Shown: positions 10,626-23,217, counted from the first letter of the stretch. The stretch: 64,000 nt of DNA from Homarus americanus (GCF_018991925.1 NW_024744357.1:4867919-4931918); one strand, 5' to 3'. Numbers and translations: made by a program. The notes: generated from the sequence alone by a model not told the origin.

Positions 10626-12225
10626 TTTTTTTTTTTTTTAGAACGTGGCCTCCAGCCTCCCCCAATAGCCACACCTTCGCCACCATTTATTTACCTTAAT
10701 GTTAAATATCCTAATACATAAGAAACTATCCTATCTGTGTTAAATTAGTTGAGCCGCAGATCCATGCGGCATTCGGTGACTGTAGCCTCATAGTCGATAT
10801 CTGCAGCAGTTGACGGAGTAGGGGCAGAAGCTCTCGTTCCCCTGAGGCAGAGCAAAGCCGACCGAAGAAGAGAGAAGGACAGTCGACATCTCATCCAGGC
10901 TGTGACATAACTTCTGGGCTGCTGCTTCTGTTCGGAGATCAGCTCCGCGAGTCTGGCGTAGAAACATCTTGCGCTTGGGCCCATCCCACCAGAGGTTGTG
11001 AACACTAGCGGAGTGAAGCTGCCTTGATCGACATTTTGAATTCTCTCCCCATATGCCCTTCTCTTGTCGTTCTCGTTCCTCCTATGTGCAGCATCGAGAG
11101 CTAGGTTACGGTGACAAACGGCCATGGGATCAAAAATCCTGATGTCGAAGAAGGCTCGCTGTCCCCGCGTCCAGAATCCTCGAGCACTGACGTCCACACG
11201 GGCTTCGTTAGATGTGTTTGAAGTCCTGTGTTGGAGGATCTCGCCATCCAGTGGAAGGAGGGTCGGTTCTACCATGACGTCCCGGCAGGTTTCCTTCAAC
11301 ATATTTGCTGTGAGATCCCTTACCTCGTCATGCCTCATGCATATGAAGCCCCCCTTCTTGCAAACCATGGCGTGATCGCCATCATAGGAATAGCCACACA
11401 CGCATTGGGAGGGCAAACCATCTACTGGCCAACCGTACCTTAGAGCAATGGCATCTGTAAATTCTTGTTTGTTAAGGCTGAAACCATTTGCCCTTATCGG
11501 TAACGTAGTTAACCAGTTCGAGGCGCCCACCTCCTGCGCTATAGCTACTTTTTGTCAAATTTTCTGAACCTGCAGCAATAGTTGCTGCAACATGTCATTT
11601 TGGCAGTGCTGCCGATCTGTTGTAATGGACCTACGGATCTTATTAACTTCGCTGGTGTCCACTTCCCCTGTTGCATTCTGGGCTATTATGTGGTCAGTGA
11701 GGGCTGCCGTGAGCTTAAGTGAATTTTGATGTTCAGAGTCAGCAATCTCCTCTGGATTAGTTAGTCCCATCCCTCCCAGTCTTGGTGGAAGTGCAAGAAG
11801 TGTTCTTTCTGCTGGGTTAAGTCAGGGTGTTTCACTAGTTTGGGAATGAACTTGACACTGATTGCTTCTTCCAAAGGGTGGAGGAGGGGTCGGATCTCAG
11901 GGATGGTACGCATCAGGTAGTTCCAACGATGCTTGACTCCATGTGTGAATGCTGCAAAGGCCGCATGTGGCTCTGTGTTAGCAATCTCCGATAGAGCATG
12001 GATTTCGCTAACCCACTCGTTCACCTTTCCCCCTACGTACTGGGTCTTGAAGTCCGTAGTGCCAATTACTGCGCCTAGATGTCTTTGGCAGTCCTTAGTT
12101 ATTTTGACCTCACTTTCGCCGAAAACCTCCACAGCCCGATCATAATGATCTGGCTTCACGATGAGGAAGGATTTGCTGGCGTTTGGGTGGTACCCTATTT
12201 GTGGACCTCGCGATGTTACCAGGTC
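10626..12225 (-). mobile_element. RLE retrotransposon copy B: 3' part, 5'-truncated
   Basis: This minus-strand copy begins abruptly at a (TAC)n tract (12226) within the sequence just after the RT catalytic box, and extends to the 3' UTR. On its sense strand it ends in CACGTTCT, an A run of about 14, and then (GTA)n. It differs from copy C at a few per cent of sites or less and has small indels. 5' truncation is the usual result of incomplete target-primed reverse transcription. Confidence 0.85.
10745..12225 (-). pseudogene. RT/endonuclease protein of copy B, frameshifted
   Basis: The reading frame is split into three pieces: 11761-12225, 11555-11770 and 10745-11530. Small indels near 11765 and 11540 cause the breaks; copy C reads straight through both places. 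The last piece carries the CCHC knuckle (CVCGYSYDGDHAMVC) and the endonuclease-like block (RVDVSARGFW and AFFDIRIFDP). The RT catalytic YADD box is missing because of the 5' truncation. Confidence 0.8.

Positions 12226-12313
<88 letters not shown>
12226..12313. repeat. (TAC)n tract between copies B and C
   Basis: About 29 near-perfect TAC repeats lie directly between the truncated 5' end of copy B and the 3' end (short poly-A, poly-T on this strand) of copy C. Confidence 0.95.
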
Positions 12314-12315
<2 letters not shown>

Positions 12316-12427
12316 TTTTTTTTAAACGTGGCCTCCAGCCTCCCCCAATAGCCACACCTTCGCCACCATTTATTTACCTTAATATTAACTATCCTAATAC
12401 ATAAGCAACTATCCTATCTGTGTTAAA

Positions 12428-15400
12428 TTAGTTGAGCCGCAGATCGATGCGGCATTCGGTGACTGTAGCCTCATAGTCGATATCTGCAGCAGTTGACGGA
12501 GTAGGGGCAGAAGCTCTCGTTCCCCTGAGGCAGAGCAAAGCCGACCGAAGGAGAGAGAAGGACAGTCGACATCTCATCCAGGCTGTGACATAACTTCTGG
12601 GCTGCTGCTTCTGTTCGGAGATCAGCTCCGCGAGTCTGGCGTAGAAACATCTTGCGCTGGGGCCCATCCCACCAGAGGTTGTGAACACTAGCGGAGTGAA
12701 GCTGCCTTGATCGACATTTTGAATTCTCTCCCCATATGCCCTTCTCTTGTCGTTCTCGTTCCTCCTATGTGCAGCATCGAGAGCTAGGTTACGGTGACAA
12801 ACGGCCATGGGATCAAAAATCCTGATGTCGAAGAAGGCTCGCTGTCCCCGCGTCCAGAATCCTCGAGCACTGACGTCCACACGGGCTTCGTTAGATGTGT
12901 TTGAAGTCCTGTGTTGGAGGATCTCGCCATCCAGTGGAAGGAGGGTCGGTTCTACCATGACGTCCCGGCAGGTTTCCTTCAACATATTTGCTGTGAGATC
13001 CCTTACCTCGTCATGCCTCATGCATATGAAGCCCCCCTTCTTGCAAACCATGGCGTGATCGCCATCATAGGAATAGCCACACACGCATTGGGAGGGCAAA
13101 CCATCTACTGGCCAACCGTACCTTAGAGCAATGGCATCTGTAAATTCTTGTTTGTTAAGGCTGAAACCATTTGCCCTTATCGGTAACGTAGTTAACCAGT
13201 TCGAGGCGCCCACCTCCTGCGCTATAGCTACTTTTTTTGTCAGATTTTCTGGAACCTGCAGCAATAGTTGCTGCAACATGTCATTTTGGCAGTGCTGCTG
13301 ATCTGTTGTAATGGATCTACGGATCTTATTAACTTCGCTGGTGTCCACTTCCCCTGTTGCATTCTGGGCTATTATGTGGTCAGTGAGGGCTGCCGTGAGC
13401 TTAAGTGAATTTTGATGTTCAGAGTCAGCAATCTCCTCTGGATTAGTTAGTCCCATCCCTCCCAGTCTTGGTGGAAGTGCAAGAAGTGTTCTTTCTACTG
13501 GGGTTAAGTCGTGGTGTTTCACTAGTTTGGGAATGAACTTGACACTGATTGCTTCTTCCAAAGGGTGGAGGAGGGGTCGGATCTCAGGGATGGTACGCAT
13601 CAGGTAGTTCCAACGATGCTTGACTCCATGTGTGAATGCTGCAAAGGCCGCATGTGGCTCTGTGTTAGCAATCTCCGATAGAGCATGGATTTCGCTAACC
13701 CATTCGTTCACCTTTCCCCCTACGTACTGGGTCTTGAAGTCCGTAGTGCCAATTACTGCGCCTAGATGTCTTTGGCCGTCCTTAGTTATTTTGACCTCAC
13801 TTTCGCCGAAAACCTCCACAGCCCGATCATAATGATCTGGCTTCACGATGAGGAAGGATTTGCTGGCGTTTGGGTGGTACCCTATTTGTGGACCTCGCGA
13901 TGTTACCAGGTCCCACCACTTTTTGATGTCCTCCACTTTTCCTGCTCCTGTGAGGTCATCAGCATATGCCACTTGTTTGACCCCAGTTGTTTCATACTTT
14001 ATTTCTTGTTGGAGCACTGATAGGCCAATTGCATACATTGCCATTGCAACGGGGTCCCCCTGTGTTGTTCCCTCGGTCGACTGTAGGATGGTATCACCTC
14101 GTAGAGCCTTGTTGTTTACTATGTAGAGGTCTGAAGGATTCCTATACGAATTTTCAACATACATCGCAAAGCTTGGACACTTGATCTTGATGTTGTGCAG
14201 TGCAGCCTTGCGGTTAAGTATGTTGAATGCGTTTGAAGCATCCACCAGGAGAACGGCCTCACAATCACGCTGCTCAAATATCAATCTCATGGCGTGAATG
14301 GCCGCCTCCCCACCAGCCTGGTGGCCAGCACACACTTGTAGGTTCCCTGCTGCTGCCCTGACATCATCCTTTACCACCTCCATTATACACTTTCCGATGA
14401 TCCGCCTCAGCACTTCCCCCACCCCTATAGGTCTACATCCTGGTTTCTTTTCCAGAGGAATAAGGCGGCAGGCCGTCAGAGCCTGGAGGTGATGGCAGCA
14501 AGAGGATGCAAGCTTTCTTGCAAGGGCGGCAATGGCAGTGCAGAGATCGCTTGCTACAGGGCCAAACTTGTTTGTGCTGAGGATGACTCTCCAACCGTTT
14601 GCATCCAGACCTGAAGGGCCGGCTCCGCCTCGAGTCTTCAGTGCCTTTTTCCACACCATCTCTCCTGTTATTTTCTCGAACAGGACAGCGTTTGGTGGGA
14701 TATAGGCACCCTGGAGCCTGATGCCTTCATCTTCGCTTGCAGGGGGATGTTTCTCTTTCAATAGTTTTAATGTCGCTCTGTTTATTGGCATCACTCCACC
14801 GGAGGATTCATGTGTGAGAGATCTTACCGCGAGAGACACTTTTCCCACACGCATTTTGTTTCCAAATTGTCTTGCCACGTCATCGGTGTTTTGCTTTCCG
14901 TCACCCGTAGATTTTAGTCTCTCCTGCAGTGTTCTTGCTTCACATAGGAGATCATCTAGGGCCCCAGTCTGCCACATTGTCAACCTTCTCTTCATTGCTG
15001 CCACATTTTCTTTGTGCTTAGCCTTTGTGTGTGTCCTCTGACAAAATAGATGTGGTATTATTGCCAGTATTTGAAGAGCTAGGGGGGCGAGGAAGCGGTC
15101 CTGAGTGTAATCAGTCATGAAGTGAGTCATCTCCCGAATCATTTCTTTGGTGGCCGCACACTTGGGTGGTTCAAATAAGTTAGCGGGCGACCACTTGACA
15201 ATTTCTGAGTAGGTTTCTTTGACCCATACGCCTGCATTTTCCATCGACATGCCATTCCACTGAGGCGGCTGTCTCTCATTCTCCTCGTGGACACCTGCTA
15301 CTGAGGGAGCAGCATTTATTAGTACTACATTATCGGGTTGAGTAGACTCACTGCTATCATTTCGGATATCATCGGGTAGTTGGGTCCCGGCGATATCCAC

Positions 15401-15553
15401 TGTGGCCGCCTGTGTCGGCTCCCTGCGACGTGGGTTCCGACACTGGTCTAGCTTCCTGCAATTCACACATGGTCGGTTATTTCTCGCACAAACACAATTT
15501 GTGCAGTTTTGGTTCGGGCTAGCACAGACGCAGCAAGGAATGTTACCAGGCAT
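12428..15553 (-). CDS. Reverse transcriptase with C-terminal endonuclease (copy C)
   Basis: This is a 1041-residue protein from the first ATG; the frame stays open 21 codons upstream, without an ATG. It copies the element's RNA at the target site by target-primed reverse transcription in the nucleus. Domains: a cysteine cluster at residues 7-38 (CCVC, then CTNCVCARNNRPCVNC), probably zinc- and nucleic-acid-binding; a conserved pre-RT region; RT palm with motif A aspartate at 438 (LLVDASNAFN), motif B TTQGDPVAMAMY, and motif C YADD at 530-533; a thumb-like region; a CCHC knuckle beginning at 823 (C-x-C-x7-H-x3-C); then a PD-(D/E)XK-like block with aspartates at 893 (RVDV) and 909 (FFDIR). All RT catalytic residues are intact, so the copy could be recently active. 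Related proteins are widespread in cnidarians and other invertebrates. The endonuclease label rests on motif order; an unusual variant lacking the usual lysine is possible. Confidence 0.9.
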   Translation of the reverse strand: MPGNIPCCVCASPNQNCTNCVCARNNRPCVNCRKLDQCRNPRRREPTQAATVDIAGTQLPDDIRNDSSESTQPDNVVLINAAPSVAGVHEENERQPPQWNGMSMENAGVWVKETYSEIVKWSPANLFEPPKCAATKEMIREMTHFMTDYTQDRFLAPLALQILAIIPHLFCQRTHTKAKHKENVAAMKRRLTMWQTGALDDLLCEARTLQERLKSTGDGKQNTDDVARQFGNKMRVGKVSLAVRSLTHESSGGVMPINRATLKLLKEKHPPASEDEGIRLQGAYIPPNAVLFEKITGEMVWKKALKTRGGAGPSGLDANGWRVILSTNKFGPVASDLCTAIAALARKLASSCCHHLQALTACRLIPLEKKPGCRPIGVGEVLRRIIGKCIMEVVKDDVRAAAGNLQVCAGHQAGGEAAIHAMRLIFEQRDCEAVLLVDASNAFNILNRKAALHNIKIKCPSFAMYVENSYRNPSDLYIVNNKALRGDTILQSTEGTTQGDPVAMAMYAIGLSVLQQEIKYETTGVKQVAYADDLTGAGKVEDIKKWWDLVTSRGPQIGYHPNASKSFLIVKPDHYDRAVEVFGESEVKITKDGQRHLGAVIGTTDFKTQYVGGKVNEWVSEIHALSEIANTEPHAAFAAFTHGVKHRWNYLMRTIPEIRPLLHPLEEAISVKFIPKLVKHHDLTPVERTLLALPPRLGGMGLTNPEEIADSEHQNSLKLTAALTDHIIAQNATGEVDTSEVNKIRRSITTDQQHCQNDMLQQLLLQVPENLTKKVAIAQEVGASNWLTTLPIRANGFSLNKQEFTDAIALRYGWPVDGLPSQCVCGYSYDGDHAMVCKKGGFICMRHDEVRDLTANMLKETCRDVMVEPTLLPLDGEILQHRTSNTSNEARVDVSARGFWTRGQRAFFDIRIFDPMAVCHRNLALDAAHRRNENDKRRAYGERIQNVDQGSFTPLVFTTSGGMGPSARCFYARLAELISEQKQQPRSYVTAWMRCRLSFSLLRSALLCLRGTRASAPTPSTAADIDYEATVTECRIDLRLN

Positions 15554-16267
15554 AGTGACCAGCACCTGGGGCGACGGTAACGTCCGCCTCCGGACATCTG
15601 ATTTAGTCCCAGGCACAAGATTATACTGGTTCTTATGAGGGAAGGGCGGAGAGGTGACAGGCTGGACTGGTGTGTCCAGGTAGTAGGGGCATACGTGCGC
15701 GCGTGGGTGTGTAGGTTACCCCCCCTAATAGCGACCATCCATACATCAGAATGATACACTATGGACAAGAGTTTGTCACACCAGGCACTAGTTTATATTT
15801 CCTTGGCACAAATAACCACTATTTATATGGTCTCACTGGTGTAATATCAGTTATGTATACTCACTAGGTTCGTCGAGACCCTACATTAAGAGTCCGTTAC
15901 TATGGTGGGGGGGGGGTGGGGGCGACCGCATGGGCAGCACTCTCGGCCCCATAGGGGCGATAGTCTCGGGACCACCCCTGTCACAGTAGGCCTAACGACA
16001 CTGACCTTGGCGCCGAGCCTTCTCATTATCCTACCACTGACCCAGCACAGGTCACCACTCACTTGGTGAACGCCGGTGAACACACGGAATATTTACAATT
16101 TATGCCGTAAGGGATGAGGAGAAACCTTGGGTGGCAATGCTTAGGGTGACATCCGATATTCACGGACACATTGTCAAATTCCCGCTCCCACACAACGAGT
16201 ATGTCCCCACCAATAACACTTTAGATCAGGAGGGACGGTCCACGACACCCACGCCGCGCTGGCTGCC
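15554..16267 (-). promoter_or_regulatory. 5' UTR / probable internal promoter region of copy C
   Basis: About 710 bp precede the ATG, and the sequence is conserved in copy D and partly in copy A. It includes a C-rich run next to CCACCATAGTAACGG. Non-LTR elements normally carry their promoter in this position, but no specific motif can be assigned here. Confidence 0.4.
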
Positions 16268-16382
16268 TACTACTACTACTAATTAATACTACTAATACTA
16301 CTACTACTTACTGCTACTACTGTTACTACTACTACTAATACTACTACTACTACTGCTACTACTGTTACTACTACTACTACGA
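16268..16382. repeat. (TAC)n target tract upstream of copy C
   Basis: TAC/TAA/TGC triplets run directly up to the 5' end of copy C. The equivalent tract in unit 1 is 8065-8079 and in unit 3 is 36854-37090. Confidence 0.9.
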
Positions 16383-16410
16383 CACATACACTGTTTGAGG
16401 ACATGAACCC

Positions 16411-16411
<1 letters not shown>

Positions 16412-16482
<71 letters not shown>
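16412..16482. repeat. (GA)n microsatellite
   Basis: About 35 GA repeats, absent from the matching place in units 1 and 3, so it is either a length expansion specific to this copy or lost in the others. Confidence 0.9.
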
Positions 16483-16487
<5 letters not shown>

Positions 16488-16600
16488 AAAACAATACTGA
16501 GTAGTATCCAAGTCTCCTCGTGTGTATGTATGTATGTATGTATGTATGTATGTATGTATGTATGTCCCATTCTTTCAAATCTTTAATAATCAGACAATAC

Positions 16601-16635
16601 TAACCTAACCTAACCTAACCTAACCTAACCTAACA
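16601..16635 (-). repeat. Interstitial (TTAGG)n array, inverted copy
   Basis: Six to seven CCTAA repeats, the reverse complement of the array at 7877-7910. Confidence 0.9.
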
Positions 16636-17153
16636 GGAAGAACACAGAAGTCAGCTGTGTCTGTACTGTGTGTTGGTGACGCTGGTTAGAGTGACAGTTA
16701 CCGTGGTGACAGTTAACAGTCGGCAACCCATTAACTGACAGTTTGATGTCATTCGTTATTGAGTTACGGGAAACGACAGGGTGTTGGGTTAAAGACAGAC
16801 AGACAGACAGACAGACAGAAAGACAATGAGATAGAGAGAGAGAGAGAGAGAGAGAGACGCAGACAGAGAAGACAGACAGACAGAAAGACGTAAACAGACA
16901 GACAGACAGACAGACAACTCCATCTAGTTACGTCTCTGAAATACGGAAGGAGATGAATGTCAGGACGGAAGACATTCATCATTCTCACTTCCGTCATTCT
17001 TTCGGACGGACAAGGGGGGGAGGGGTGGAGGGTAGGAGGGGTCGGGGGGTGGAGGGAGTAACGAGAGGAAGGGGGCATATAGCCAGACATTAGGCATTCT
17101 TTTAGGCATTGTATATCTGCTGACTCATTCACCTTCAGTACGAATCCGAATGC

Positions 17154-17247
<94 letters not shown>
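17154..17247. repeat. (CA)n microsatellite
   Basis: About 47 CA repeats, matching the TG run at 7277-7360. Confidence 0.95.
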
Positions 17248-17249
<2 letters not shown>

Positions 17250-17503
17250 CCTCAGTTAAAGTTTACAAAAAGTCGTCATCGTTCTGTACTCAAGGAATTA
17301 AAATCATCGTAATCAATAAACTAAGATCACCATAGTACTCAATAAATTAAGATCACCATAGTACTCAAGGGATTAAAATCATCATCGTACTCAAAAGACC
17401 AACACAACACGTCACCAAGAATAATTTTTACTGCCAAATAAACCAGAAAATATATTTGCTGTCAACGAGGCAACACGACACATTAGGGTGAATAACAAGG
17501 TAG

Positions 17504-17544
<41 letters not shown>

Positions 17545-17949
17545 CGTGATATGATGAGGTCGTAAAGTGTGAGGAGGATTTATGAGTTTGTGAATTATTG
17601 AGAAGATAAATGATGTGTGTGTGTGTGTCAGAGTGATGGATTGGATGTTATACATGGATACATACATATATACATACATACGCTATGTATATAAAAAACG
17701 TACATGCATATATATACATTACATACATGCAGAAATACACACAGTACACACAGATACAAGCACATACACAGACAGACAGACAGACAGAACCACACACACA
17801 CACACACACACACACACAGGAGGAAAACACTCAACAGCAGAAACTCTGTCAAGAAGTGCCTTGTGTTGATCCCAAGTGGCACTCAAGGTAAGTGGCAAAG
17901 TCCAAGTGAAGACCTGATGGAGAAACCTTGGAGGAAGTGTTTGGAGGGG

Positions 17950-18495
17950 GGTAGTGGCAGGAGGGGAGGGGTAGTGGCAGGGGGGGGTAGGCAGGAGGGA
18001 GGGGTAGGGGCAGGGGGAGGGGTAGGGCAGGAGGGAGGGGTAGAGGCAGGGGAGGGGCAGGGCAGGGGAGGGAGGGGCAGGGGCAGGGGGGAGGGGTAGT
18101 GGCAGGGGAGGGGTAGGGCAGGAGGGGAGGGGTAGGGCAGGGGGAGGGGGTAGGGCAGGGGAGGGGTAGGCAGGAGGGAGGGGGGTAGGGCAGAGGGAGG
18201 GGGGTAGGGCAGGTGGGGAGGGGGTGGGTGGTAGTGGGAGGGGGTAGTGGCAGGGGGAAGGGGTAGTGGCAGGGAGGGAGGTGAGGTGGCAGGGGGGAAA
18301 GGCAGGCAGGAGGAGGGGGTAGTGGGCAGGGGGGAGGTAGGCAGGGGGAAGGGGTGTGGCAGGAGGGAGGGGTAGTGCAGGAGGGAGGGGTAGTGGGTAG
18401 GGGGATGCAGTGGCAGGGGGGAGGATAGTGGCAGTACGGGGGTAGTGGCAGGAGGGAGGGGATAGTGGCAGGAGGGAGGGGGGTAGTGGCAGGCA
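17950..18495. repeat. GGGGTAGTGGCAGG-rich minisatellite
   Basis: G-rich irregular units, the reverse complement of the array at 6036-6590. The order of variants differs between copies, as expected for a rapidly changing minisatellite or for assembly error in low-complexity DNA. Confidence 0.85.
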
Positions 18496-19653
18496 GTTTG
18501 GGTTCAGAGAGACCAACCAGTTATCCGGATTTAATGGTTCGGTAAAAAATATCCACATTATATCCGTATTAATCCTATGCTGACGCCCCGTTATATATAC
18601 ACAGAATGTAATTAATACCATAAAGAATTGAAAACAGTGTAATGAATGTAATAATATATGGTCTTGCCTCTCTCAGAAATTACTAGTGGTATGTAATGTA
18701 AACTGCTGTTGAAATTATTCCAACTGTATTTTTGAGTTGTGAGCTTTGAGGAGTTAAAAAAATTCTAATCATTAGTGTTTTTCATCTTTATCGATATTGA
18801 ACACTTGTCAATACTTCACTTCCCCTCCATCACCTCCCCCTCCACTTCCCCCTCTCCTCTCCCATTCCAACACCATCTCCCCGTCCTCCTCTCTCCCCTT
18901 CTCCTCCCTTACCTTTCCATATCCACCCCTTTCCACTTTCACCTCTCTCCCTCCCCCCTTCCACCTCTTCCCCCTCCCCCCCTCCCCCTCTTCCCCCTAC
19001 CTCCTTCCCCTTCCCTGCACTTGACCTATATACCATGTACTATGTAAATAAATATATACTGTTTACTCTAATGAATCGTCTGTGTGAGGGACTCGAAGCG
19101 GTTGTAAATATTTTGATATGAAAGACTTAGTAATAACAACACTACAACAATAACACGAACAAAATCAACAATAAATACAACAGTTATTCAAAATCGTCAG
19201 TGAGCCACCGACTTGCTCCTGGTGTATGAATGGTGGACGTTCATGGCGCCCAGCTGACAGGATTTTGTAGCGATCGACCAAATCATGACGAGATCTTTCT
19301 GTGCAGTGACGTGTGGTATTGCTTTTAAATTGCCTCTGACTCTTTACAAAATACTTGGCAATGATGTGCGATACCTTCCTGTGATGGTCGCTATTCAATT
19401 CCTCTTCTACTGACAATTGTATCTTTATGTTAAAAGATTAAATTTGTAGGGAAAATAGATTGTGACGTAATGGGCATAAACCCGGGTACACGAACGATGG
19501 ATTGGGATTGTTATGAGTTAAGATCAGTCCACGTCAACACAGGTACTGACTGACTGACTGACTGGCTGACTGGCTGACCTTCACGGTGCCTCACTCGTTA
19601 ATGATAATAACCTTTTCTTTCTCCCCATCACTCAACAACACACTGCTATTATC

Positions 19654-19718
<65 letters not shown>

Positions 19719-19974
19719 TATTACAATCATTCTCACCTGTGCTCATCAGTGTCCATCAACATGAGAAAGGTGTTGGGTCACGTGTTGGCTTGTTAACTAC
19801 CTGTGTGACGCGGCCGCTACACTTACCTCCGTCTCAGGTGGGGGAGGGGGGAGGGGGGAGGAAGGAAGGGAGTGATGGGGAAGGAGGGGAGAAGGAGAGG
19901 GACATGGGGAGGAGGGACTTCACTTGGTCTTATTACCACTTGGCTCAGCAGAAGTCAATTAGGTCGTTAGTGTG

Positions 19975-20424
<450 letters not shown>

Positions 20425-20616
20425 TAACGGTTTATTGAAAAAGCTCTGCAGCCCGAAGGCTGAAAATATACATTAGACAAAAATGACTTATTACATACAA
20501 AGACATGGGGTGGGTGGGTCGTTTAACAAAAGCTTTCATTACTGAAAGAAGAAGGAACATGAATTGAACATACAAATTATTATAGTTTACAGTTGATGGC
20601 CCGGGCCTGGACTGGT

Positions 20617-21510
20617 CATGGAGACACCGGGTGGTGTGGTGTTCACGTGGTGTAGTAACTCGTCCTCGGGTGTTGATATGAAGGACCTCACGTTGTCATG
20701 GGGACACCGGGTGGTGTGGTGTTCACGTGGTGTAGTAACTCGTCCTCGGGTGTTGATATGAAGGACCTCACGTGGTCATGGAGACATCGGGTGGTGTGGT
20801 GTTCACGTGGTGTAGTAACTCGTCCTCGGGTGTTGATATGAGGGACCTCACGTGGTCATGGAGATATCGAGTGATGTGGTGTTTACGTGGTGTGGTAACT
20901 CGTCCTCGGGTGTTGATATGAAGGACCTCACGTGGTCATAGAGACACCGTGTGGTGTGGTGTTCACGTGGTGTAGTAACTCGTCCTCGGGTGTTGGCGGA
21001 GGACCCCACGTGGTCATCATGGGGGACACCGGTGGTGTGGTGTTTACGTGGCAGTAACTCGTCCCCCGGTGTTGAGGCGAAGGACCCTACGTGGTCAGTG
21101 GGGACACCGGGTGGTGTTTACGGTGTAGTAACTCCGTCCCCGGGTGTTGATATGAGGACCCTCACGGTCATGGGGACACCGGGTGGTGGGTGTTTACGTG
21201 GTGCAGCAACTCGTCTCGGGTGCGATGGTGAAGGACTCCTTACGTGGTCAGTGGGGACACCCGGGTGGTGTGGTGTTTACGTGGTGTAACTCGTCCTCGG
21301 GTGTTGATACAGAAGGGACCTCACGTGGTCATGGGGACACCGGGTGGTGTGGTGTTCACGTGGTGTAGTAACTCGTCCTCGGGTGTTGATATGAGGGACC
21401 TCGTGTAGTCATGGGGACACCGGGTGGTGTGGTGTTCACGTGGTGTAGTAACTCGTCCTCGGGTGTTGATATGAGGGACCTCGTGTAGTCATGGGGACAC
21501 CGGGTGGTGT
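20617..21510. repeat. 80-bp minisatellite, inverted copy
   Basis: Same 80-bp family as 3002-3915 on the other strand. Several units between about 20995 and 21320 are shortened or irregular, whereas those at both ends are clean. Confidence 0.9.
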
Positions 21511-21888
21511 GGGGTGGTGTCACAGTACCCCACCCTGCTGGGTGGTGTTGTGCTATTTCGTAGTCAGGTGTGAAGCCGACCCACTGTTGTTCCCAGGGTG
21601 GACTGATTAGCACCTCCTTGTCAGGAGATGGCGGTCAGTTCCCAGGGGTGCTTATCTCACTGGTGAGTCACTGCTTTCACTGGTACTGTCTAGTGCTGAA
21701 TTCACTGGCTTAAACACTGTTCATCACTGTTCGACACTGGTCCCACTTTTTTCCGAAACGAAATTGTCACTTTTGATTATGTAGATATCCCGGTGGTGAG
21801 GATGGGTCGGGGAGAGGGGCTTGGGGAATGGGCCGAACATTGGCCAATGGGGGCAGCTGCTCAGGAATGTGTGTGTGTGTGTGTGTGT

Positions 21889-21951
<63 letters not shown>

Positions 21952-21953
<2 letters not shown>

Positions 21954-22605
21954 CGGTTTATTAATAGAGTTGTAGCCGGTGGCTGAAAATATACTGACTT
22001 ACATTTGATTTAGACATCATGATATAATATGCGCTGAATACATTTACAGGGCTGTACAGTACATAAATCAGGAGTTGTTTATTATTTTAACAATAGATGG
22101 GATGGTGCTATTCTTATATCTATCGGTGCAGGCTCTTATGGGCTGAATTTTGTTGTAGTGGCGGACTGCGCGAGGTGGGTGGAGGGGCTGCCGGTGGCAG
22201 GAGGTGGCGATGACGAGGGTGGTGCATTAGTTGGCTGCCAAACCTTTCCGGTGCTTGGTGGTGGACGTCACTGAGGGATGGCATTTCCAGGGTGGAGAGA
22301 GCGTTGATGTAGCCGGAGTATTCTGCGCCGAGCATGATTCTGCAGGCCCTTTTCTGTACCTTCTCTAGCTGACGTTGTTGGGTGGAGTTGAGAGAAGACG
22401 ACCAGGCTGGTGACGCATACGTTAGTTTGGGGAGAATAAAGGCGTTGTAGATGGTCCTCAGCTCTGGCGTGGGTGTCCCAAGTGACCTAAGTCTTCATAG
22501 CATGTAGAGACGGTACGAGGCTGCCTTGACTGTGTTATTTATATGGGCCTTCCAGTCAAGTTTGTTATCTATAGTTACACCCAGGAGTTTGGCAGACTGC
22601 ACCAG
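21952..22605 (-). mobile_element. LINE 3' fragment, inverted copy, with decayed RT frame
   Basis: Reverse complement of 1930-2566, ending at an (AAT)n run (21891-21951). Near 22495 a GGACGA to TGAAGA change gives a stop in the RT frame. The 3' part of the frame (about 22150-22210) has a sequence block that differs from copy 1. Thus copies 1 and 2 are not identical sequence. Confidence 0.75.
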
Positions 22606-22703
22606 CTGTGTGTGTGTGTGTGTGTGTGTGTTGTACATTAGTATTTACAAGGTTTTCATCTAAGATTTATTACACTAGTTGAAGCACATAATAAATACAT
22701 GAT

Positions 22704-22752
<49 letters not shown>

Positions 22753-23013
22753 CACAGGAAGTTTGACACCTTGTAATTACCTGAGATAGATAACATTTTA
22801 AATTTAACAACAGGTGAGTGTAAATTACCTGTGGTCTCGTGTGAAGTCAAAAAAACCTTCCGTGTGACACACTGACTACTGCTGGGCGTTGTTTTAATTT
22901 TTGGTTTCAGTATCGGTGACAAGTTTATTACAGTATGCATTTATTCATTTACGTTATTCATTCCAAGTGTTGAATAAATATTAAAGTTAATCTGGAGTTG
23001 TGAACACATATAT

Positions 23014-23058
<45 letters not shown>

Positions 23059-23180
23059 TTTGCTTTTTCACCACTTGTATATCCCTTCCTACCCATCTCA
23101 ATCTCCTCCCAATTTCTTTACTTCATGGTCACAAAAAAAAGCTTTATCTAGAAATATAAGCATAAATATATCATTAAGTA

Positions 23181-23217
23181 CCTAACCTAACCTAACCTAA
23201 CCTAACCTAACCTAACC
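23181..23217 (-). repeat. Interstitial (TTAGG)n array, inverted copy
   Basis: Seven CCTAA repeats followed by CCAAG/CCAAA variants, mirroring 1281-1336. Confidence 0.9.

Larger units (their letters stand above)
12314..16267 (-). mobile_element. Full-length RLE non-LTR retrotransposon, copy C
   Basis: This element of about 3.95 kb has a long 5' UTR (about 700 bp, 15554-16267), a single long reading frame (12428-15553) and a short 3' UTR of about 110 bp ending in an A run. (TAC)n flanks it on both sides (12226-12313 and 16268-16382), and no LTRs are present. One frame combines an N-terminal cysteine cluster, RT, a CCHC knuckle and a C-terminal restriction-like endonuclease, which is the plan of early-branching non-LTR groups such as R2, R4/Dong, NeSL, HERO and Utopia. 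I cannot fix the clade without a tree. Confidence 0.9.
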
